A stretch of 9,889 bases of DNA from CAZJRB01 sp964547995. GTDB taxonomy: Bacteria > Planctomycetota > Planctomycetia > Pirellulales > Thermoguttaceae. The notes under the pieces were generated by a model, which worked only from the letters and a program-made list of their open reading frames with translations, was not told the origin of the DNA and did no database searches. Where the stretch lies: positions 1 through 9,889 of the forward strand of contig CAZJRB010000177.1 of the NCBI GenBank assembly GCA_964547995.1. Reading direction: 5' to 3'. The position numbers and the translations under genes are program-made. Positions 6,213-9,889 of this stretch are shown in pieces (the stretch's first letter is position 1; every line of letters begins with the position of its first letter).

Positions 6213-7496
6213 ATGGCTGAAAACATATCAGACATGATCGAAGGGATTGTTCTTCTCGCAATTGTGTGTGGGATGGCAACGCAAACACTGTTTGCGGAGG
6301 ATAATCGGTTGCCGATCAAGTCTGTGCAAATGCTTCTTTCCGACGATCCCGCAGAACAAGAACGAGGTGAAGCACAGATTGTCAACGAAAGGGCGAATAT
6401 AATTTCTCAACTGACGAATATCATACCTGACCCAAAGAATCATCTTTATCGAAAGCCTTCTGTGTGTAAAGCGATGTCAATTCTGGGGGAGTTGCGGGCT
6501 ACCGAAGGAACCAAAGTGTTGGCAGATAACATAGCTTTCCCGAGGCTTATACATCCAGAAGCCGAAGAAGAAGGTGGTCTCGATTTCGATGGGGGGATGG
6601 CCAATGATTCTATAGAGAGCCTGAGCCTGCTCCCGGCAGTCAAGGCACTAATTAACATCGGAGAACCTTGTATTGACGACGTTATAAGAAAGCTTTCCAC
6701 GGCAGACTATCCACTTGAGATTAAGGCCTGCAAAATCGTCCTGGGGGAACTGGATCGGCCCCTTGCGGTCCGCGAAGGATTGGAAAAGGCACTCGAGGGA
6801 GATGCGCAGCAGAATCGAGAACAATTGTTGAAAATGCTTGGCCGCGGTCCCGTAATGCCCGATGAACTGTCCAACGTGTCAATAGGAATGACAGTAGAAC
6901 AGCTCAAGAAAATCCGGCCGGTAAAGCCGAAGCTGGACACGGACGGAAAACCAACCGGCGTACTTGCAGAAACCGGTATGGGAATGCCCTATATTGATAA
7001 GGCACTTTACTCCACCAGGGCCGGAAAGCTCGAGTCGGCAGCCTTCTTCATAAAGGTTTCAGGGAAGGACGCACGTAAGTATTGCCACAAGTTTCTGAAA
7101 AGGTGTATCGACCAGTGGGGGGATGATTATAGGGTAGCTGTGAATACTGTCGGCGATGGGCCAAAGGAGTACCTTGGCGTGTCGCTCCTGTGGGAGAAAG
7201 AGTCCGCGAACGTTATCGCAACATATATGCCCACGCTGAACATTGGCAGCGACGAGGAGATACACACGTTCATGACGCGGATCATGGGCAAGGATGTGAA
7301 GATCGGGGAGGTGTTGAAGATCGTCCGAACGACGGAGGCCGCCCGAAAACGGCTCTTTGCAGACCTGGCCCCATTTACTATAGGCGACGGGCCGAGACTA
7401 TACGTGCCCTCGGGCGTTGATGGTTCTCCGTCCGGTGTAGAAGAGACCGAGAAGAAAACGTTTGGACGAGGGCCTGTTTCCGAAAAACAGAATTAG
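6213..7496 (+). CDS. Exported HEAT-like protein with a possible BamE/SmpA-like C-terminal part
   Basis: With the start at 6213 the product has 427 residues. A hydrophobic segment (IVLLAIVCGMATQTLFA, 12-28) looks like a signal peptide. Residues about 35-210 are helical HEAT-like repeats related to the upstream gene: LLSDDPAEQERGEAQIVNER against LRSDNTEIRWNTVGQIVTQR, then C..A..ILGELRA.E, PAVKALINIGEP and a shared LGE. After residue 220, NVSIGMTVEQLKKIRP resembles the G-M-T-x-E-x-[LV] opening of BamE/SmpA-type domains; the following beta-rich part to about 340 is otherwise unrecognised, and the last 80 residues are low in structure. The start is uncertain: ATG 6180 (overlapping the upstream gene) and ATG 6234 are in frame, and none has a strong ribosome site; 6213 avoids overlap and follows a weak GAAGAA. 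Function unknown. It ends 41 nt before tRNA-Thr. Confidence 0.68.
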   Translation: MAENISDMIEGIVLLAIVCGMATQTLFAEDNRLPIKSVQMLLSDDPAEQERGEAQIVNERANIISQLTNIIPDPKNHLYRKPSVCKAMSILGELRATEGTKVLADNIAFPRLIHPEAEEEGGLDFDGGMANDSIESLSLLPAVKALINIGEPCIDDVIRKLSTADYPLEIKACKIVLGELDRPLAVREGLEKALEGDAQQNREQLLKMLGRGPVMPDELSNVSIGMTVEQLKKIRPVKPKLDTDGKPTGVLAETGMGMPYIDKALYSTRAGKLESAAFFIKVSGKDARKYCHKFLKRCIDQWGDDYRVAVNTVGDGPKEYLGVSLLWEKESANVIATYMPTLNIGSDEEIHTFMTRIMGKDVKIGEVLKIVRTTEAARKRLFADLAPFTIGDGPRLYVPSGVDGSPSGVEETEKKTFGRGPVSEKQN

Positions 7497-7509
7497 CGAG
7501 GAGACATAA

Positions 7510-7537
7510 CGGCAATACCGTGCCGGCATAATTGCCG
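7510..7537 (+). promoter_or_regulatory. Hairpin abutting the 5' end of tRNA-Thr(GGT)
   Basis: CGGCAAT (7510-7516) and ATTGCCG (7531-7537) form a perfect 7-bp stem with a 14-nt loop, ending at the base before the mature tRNA. An alternative stem, GCCGGC (7522-7527) with GCCGGC (7534-7539) around ATAATT, would invade the first two tRNA bases. The two folds exclude each other. No U-tract follows, so it is not an intrinsic terminator. A role in RNase P or endonuclease processing of the mRNA-tRNA junction is possible but inferred. Confidence 0.45.
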
Positions 7538-7610
<73 letters not shown>

Positions 7611-7620
7611 CTTTTTTTGG

Positions 7621-7644
7621 CGGTCCGCGGCGTAAAGCGGGCCG
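7621..7644 (+). promoter_or_regulatory. Hairpin in the tuf leader
   Basis: CGGTCCGC (7621-7628) pairs with GCGGGCCG (7637-7644), eight pairs including one G-U, around an 8-nt loop. It lies between tRNA-Thr and tuf, just after the T-run that follows the tRNA. No T-run follows it, so it is not a plus-strand terminator. It may shape processing or stability at the 5' end of the tuf mRNA; this is inferred. No convincing -35/-10 pair was found in the 89-nt tRNA-tuf gap. Confidence 0.4.
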
Positions 7645-7699
7645 TGGAACATTACTGATACTACCCGTTTGAACCAACGCAGGGAGAAAGACAGACACA

Positions 7700-8902
7700 A
7701 TGGCCAAGGAAGTATTCCAACGGACCAAACCCCACGTGAACGTGGGTACCATCGGCCACATTGACCACGGCAAGACCACGTTGACCGGCGCGATTCTGGC
7801 GGCCCAATCGCGAAAGGGTTTTGCGAAATTCAAGTCGTATGCGGACATCGCGAAGGGCGGAACGGTCCGCGACGCGACGAAGACGCTGACGATCGCCGTG
7901 GCGCACGTGGAGTACGAGACCGAGAAGCGGCACTACGCCCACATCGACTGTCCCGGCCATGCCGACTTCATCAAGAACATGATTACCGGGGCGGCCCAGA
8001 TGGACGGGGCAATCCTCGTGGTGTCGGCCGCCGACGGCCCGATGCCGCAGACGAAGGAGCACGTCCTGCTGGCCCGGCAGGTGAACGTCCCGGCCCTGGT
8101 CGTCTTCCTCAACAAGGTCGACCTGGTCGACGACCCCGATCTGATCGAGCTGGTCGAGTTGGAATTGAGGGAGGACGTGCTCGCGAAGTACGGATTTGAC
8201 CCGGAGGAAGTTCCCATCATCCGGGGCGATTCGCTGACGGCCTACAACAAGCCGGACGATCCGGAAGCCACGAAGTGCATCCAGGAGTTGATGGATGCGA
8301 TCGACGCGAAGATCCCGGAGCCGGTGCGGGATACCGACAAGCCGTTCCTGATGGCCGTCGAAGACGTTTTCTCGATCGAGGGCCGCGGTACGGTGGCCAC
8401 CGGCCGTATCGAGCGGGGTGTTGTCCATACGGGCGATGAAGTTGAGATGGTCGGGCTTGCGCCGGAGTCGCGCAAGACGACCTGCACGGGCGTGGAGATG
8501 TTCAATAAGACGTTAGACGAAGGCCAGGCGGGTGACAACGTCGGGTGCCTCTTGCGGGGCATCAAGCGGGACGAAATCGAGCGGGGCCAGGTGCTGGCGA
8601 AGCCCGGGTCGATCACCCCGCACACCCAATTTGAATCCGAGGTCTACGTCCTGTCGAAGGAGGAAGGCGGCCGGCACACGCCCTTCTTCAGCGGTTATCG
8701 CCCGCAGTTCTACTTCCGCACGACCGACGTTACCGGGACGGCAAACCTGCTCGGCGACGCCGAGATGTGTATGCCGGGCGACAACGTGAAACTGGGCATC
8801 GAGCTGATCCAGCCGATCGCCATGGACGAGAATGTGCGGTTTGCCATTCGGGAAGGAGGCCGAACGGTTGGCTCCGGGGTGGTGACGAAGATAGTCAAGT
8901 AG
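7700..8902 (+). CDS. tuf: Elongation factor Tu
   Basis: EF-Tu is the GTPase that delivers aminoacyl-tRNA to the ribosomal A site. The 400-residue product is close to the E. coli length (394). The GTPase domain (about 1-212) has G1 GHIDHGKT (19-26), G3 DCPGH (83-87), G4 NKVD (138-141) and a G5 of form DSL (177-179). Domain 2 begins near KPFLMAVEDVFSIEGRG (214-230), and domain 3 spans about 305-400 with GGRHTPFFSGYRPQFYFR. Switch I reads RDATKTLTIAVAHVEY instead of the usual ARGITINTSHVEY: the Mg-coordinating Thr is kept (T64), but the Arg-Gly before it is replaced. I recall the same form in Pirellulales EF-Tu, so it is probably lineage-typical rather than damaged. ATG 7700 follows AGGGAGAAAG at 7681-7690. 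It is flanked by tRNA-Thr (89 nt upstream) and tRNA-Trp (27 nt downstream), implying co-transcription. Confidence 0.98.
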   Translation: MAKEVFQRTKPHVNVGTIGHIDHGKTTLTGAILAAQSRKGFAKFKSYADIAKGGTVRDATKTLTIAVAHVEYETEKRHYAHIDCPGHADFIKNMITGAAQMDGAILVVSAADGPMPQTKEHVLLARQVNVPALVVFLNKVDLVDDPDLIELVELELREDVLAKYGFDPEEVPIIRGDSLTAYNKPDDPEATKCIQELMDAIDAKIPEPVRDTDKPFLMAVEDVFSIEGRGTVATGRIERGVVHTGDEVEMVGLAPESRKTTCTGVEMFNKTLDEGQAGDNVGCLLRGIKRDEIERGQVLAKPGSITPHTQFESEVYVLSKEEGGRHTPFFSGYRPQFYFRTTDVTGTANLLGDAEMCMPGDNVKLGIELIQPIAMDENVRFAIREGGRTVGSGVVTKIVK

Positions 8903-8929
8903 CCGCTGACGGCTGAGATCGCAAGGTGC

Positions 8930-9002
8930 AGGGGTGTAGCTCAATTGGTAGAGCACTGGTCTCCAAAACCAGCGGTTGAGAGTTCGAGTCCCTCCGCCCC
9001 TG
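8930..9002 (+). tRNA. tRNA-Trp (anticodon CCA)
   Basis: The 73-nt gene has acceptor AGGGGTG/CGCCCCT (one G-T pair), D-stem GCTC/GAGC, anticodon stem CTGGT/ACCAG with loop CTCCAAA, T-loop TTCGAGT and discriminator G, as expected for bacterial tRNA-Trp. The anticodon CCA reads UGG. The T-stem GAGAG/CCCTC has an A-C mismatch at its fourth pair. It is the only tRNA here followed directly by CCA in the DNA (9003-9005). Its place between tuf and secE is seen in many bacteria. Confidence 0.96.
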
Positions 9003-9030
9003 CCATGAATAAACGGTAAAGGAGTTCCCA

Positions 9031-9055
9031 GGGAGCGGCGTCCGGGCGCCGCCCC
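9031..9055 (+). promoter_or_regulatory. GC-rich hairpin in the secE leader
   Basis: GCGGCG (9035-9040) pairs with CGCCGC (9047-9052) around TCCGGG, and the stem extends by GGG/CCC (9031-9033 with 9053-9055) past a bulged A. It lies between tRNA-Trp and the secE start and ends 24 nt before the GTG. There is no U-tract after it, so it does not look like an intrinsic terminator; it may mark a processing boundary between tRNA and mRNA. The role is inferred. Confidence 0.4.
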
Positions 9056-9079
9056 GTCGGTAAAGCGGAAACAGAGACA

Positions 9080-9484
9080 GTGATCGCATTTTTCCAGGAA
9101 CTGATTTCCACCACGATCTACAAGCGGACCCAGGGCCGAATTACGCGCCAGGTTACGTTCGCGGCGATTGCGATCAGCCTGGCGGTCGGGCTGTGGGAGC
9201 TTAGCCGCGCGATGATGCAGTGGGAGCCCCTGTACCGGTATGGGATTCCCGGCGGGCTAATGGTAATCGTGGTGTGGGCGGCTTATCGTCTGGTCAACGT
9301 ACCCGCCTTTGCCGACTTCCTGATCGCCGTCGAGGCCGAAATGAACAAGGTCTCCTGGCCGTCCCGCAGCGAGTTGATCCGGGCCTCCATTGTGGTCCTG
9401 GTTACCATCTTCGTTTTGGCGGCCATTTTGTGGGGTTTTGATCTGTTCTGGGATTGGTTCTTCCGGGTAATTCACGTCCTTTGA
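9080..9484 (+). CDS. secE: Preprotein translocase subunit SecE
   Basis: SecE is the small essential clamp of the SecYEG channel in the cytoplasmic membrane. The 134-residue product has three likely membrane helices (about 25-42, 54-74 and 102-128), like the three-helix E. coli form rather than the one-helix form of many bacteria. The family signature sits just before the last helix: VEAEMNKVSWPSRSELI (84-100), with the conserved W93-P94. The GTG start at 9080 is the only possible one: an in-frame TAA lies at 9017-9019 and no other start codon occurs before it. The ribosome site is weak (GCGGAAACAGAGACA). It follows tRNA-Trp by 77 nt and precedes the next gene by 9 nt, the usual tuf-secE-nusG order. 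Confidence 0.95.
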   Translation: MIAFFQELISTTIYKRTQGRITRQVTFAAIAISLAVGLWELSRAMMQWEPLYRYGIPGGLMVIVVWAAYRLVNVPAFADFLIAVEAEMNKVSWPSRSELIRASIVVLVTIFVLAAILWGFDLFWDWFFRVIHVL

Positions 9485-9493
9485 GAGCCTAAC

Positions 9494-9889
9494 GTGACTG
9501 ACGAGTTGAACAACGTGATCGATCAGCAGGGTGAGCCCGGCAGCGAGGTTTCGGACGGGGCTGCTTCGGAGCAAGCCGATGCCGCCGTGCCGGTTGCCGA
9601 AGAAGGTGCGCCGGTCGAGACGCAACCCGGGGGACAAGAGGTTGCGGAGCCGGAATCTGCGGAAGCTCAACCCACGACGGATGTCCCGGCAGCCGAGCTT
9701 GTCGAACCGGTGGAAGTCCCCGGCGAGGAACCCACAGCACCGAGCGAAGCGCCGCCGCCGACCGACGAAGACAAAGCCGCAGAAACGCCGACTATTGAAC
9801 CCGAGGAAACGCCGCCCGTTGCTGAAGAACCGGCGGAAGCGGGGCCCGAGGAAACGCCGCCCGTTGCTGAAGAGCCGGTGGAAGCGGGG
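9494..9889 (+). CDS. nusG: Probable NusG, N-terminal acidic extension only (gene runs off the window)
   Basis: A frame opens with GTG 9 nt after secE and stays open for 132 codons to the window end. NusG binds RNA polymerase and Rho or ribosomal protein S10 and normally follows secE. What is visible, however, is only an acidic Pro/Glu/Ala/Val-rich sequence (MTDELNNVIDQQGEPGSEV and onward) with no NGN or KOW motif. Typical bacterial NusG is about 180 residues and begins its NGN domain within 10-15 residues, so if this is NusG it carries an unusually long, probably disordered extension. The name therefore rests on position alone. Two 15-residue repeats (103-117, 118-132) end the visible part. 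The start site is weak: GAGAG overlaps the secE stop, and no ATG occurs in frame inside the window. A separate acidic protein before nusG is the alternative. Confidence 0.6.
   Translation, partial: MTDELNNVIDQQGEPGSEVSDGAASEQADAAVPVAEEGAPVETQPGGQEVAEPESAEAQPTTDVPAAELVEPVEVPGEEPTAPSEAPPPTDEDKAAETPTIEPEETPPVAEEPAEAGPEETPPVAEEPVEAG
9800..9889 (+). repeat. Two tandem 45-bp in-frame repeats
   Basis: The units at 9800-9844 and 9845-9889 differ at two bases: one is silent (GAA/GAG) and one changes Ala to Val (GCG/GTG). Each encodes PEETPPVAEEP[AV]EAG. The window ends exactly at a unit boundary, so more copies may follow. Near identity at the DNA level points to recent duplication or slippage, making repeat number a likely variable. 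Confidence 0.9.

Noticed and set aside
2331..7537. Integration of the block into tRNA-Gly as an attachment site
   Set aside because: No copy of the tRNA-Gly 3' end is present near the right edge of the block, and no integrase or excisionase gene is seen.
7612..7618. T-run after tRNA-Thr(GGT) as an intrinsic terminator
   Set aside because: It follows the tRNA acceptor stem rather than a dedicated hairpin, and the hairpin nearby (7621-7644) comes after it; tuf needs transcription through this point unless it has its own promoter, which was not found.
7661..8428. A 255-codon minus-strand frame opposite tuf
   Set aside because: EF-Tu is certain on the plus strand; the opposite frame has His/Arg/Val-rich composition and no recognisable domain.
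9005..9019. Four-codon frame (MNKR) directly after tRNA-Trp
   Set aside because: Its upstream sequence is the tRNA acceptor stem, with no ribosome site; most likely chance.

Overview
The window looks like a chromosomal piece of a planctomycete, probably of the Pirellulales branch. Three things point there: the EF-Tu has a switch I region (ADIAKGGTVRDATKTLTIAV) that I recall from Rhodopirellula-type EF-Tu rather than the usual RGITI form; the secreted peptidase starts with an SHD1 domain, a module common in planctomycete exported proteins; and a CGAAATC heptamer repeat lies between two tRNAs. This placement rests on memory of the families, not on a search. Most of the DNA is GC-rich (one tuf line counts 70% GC), with a clearly poorer stretch from about 4640 to 7200 (one line counts 35%).

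Layout. A secreted alpha/beta-hydrolase (217-1542) lies on the minus strand. A 347-base divergent intergenic region follows, and from there everything is on the plus strand. Three tRNA genes come first: Thr(TGT), Tyr(GTA) and Gly(TCC). Next is a block of four tightly spaced genes for predicted exported proteins (2378-7496): an SHD1-M14 zinc peptidase, an Ig-like-domain protein, and two HEAT-like proteins that look like tandem paralogues. Then come tRNA-Thr(GGT), tuf, tRNA-Trp(CCA), secE and the start of a gene that by position should be nusG.

How it fits together. Thr(TGT)-Tyr(GTA)-Gly(TCC)-Thr(GGT)-tuf has the same order and anticodons as the E. coli thrU-tyrU-glyT-thrT-tufB operon, and tuf/tRNA-Trp/secE/nusG is a common continuation in other bacteria. 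Here that translation and secretion operon is split by about 5.2 kb of exported-protein genes between tRNA-Gly and tRNA-Thr, all in the same direction, with gaps of only 28 and 41 nt at the junctions. No integrase, transposase or duplicated tRNA end is visible, so the origin of the block is open. No clear promoter or terminator lies at its edges, so it may be read from the tRNA promoter, and tuf may depend partly on read-through across it.

Points most worth a second look: the split operon; the base at position 55 of tRNA-Thr(GGT), which is C instead of the near-universal U; the altered EF-Tu switch I; the composition break inside the Ig-like gene; and the long acidic Pro/Glu/Ala-rich extension with 45-bp repeats where NusG should begin.
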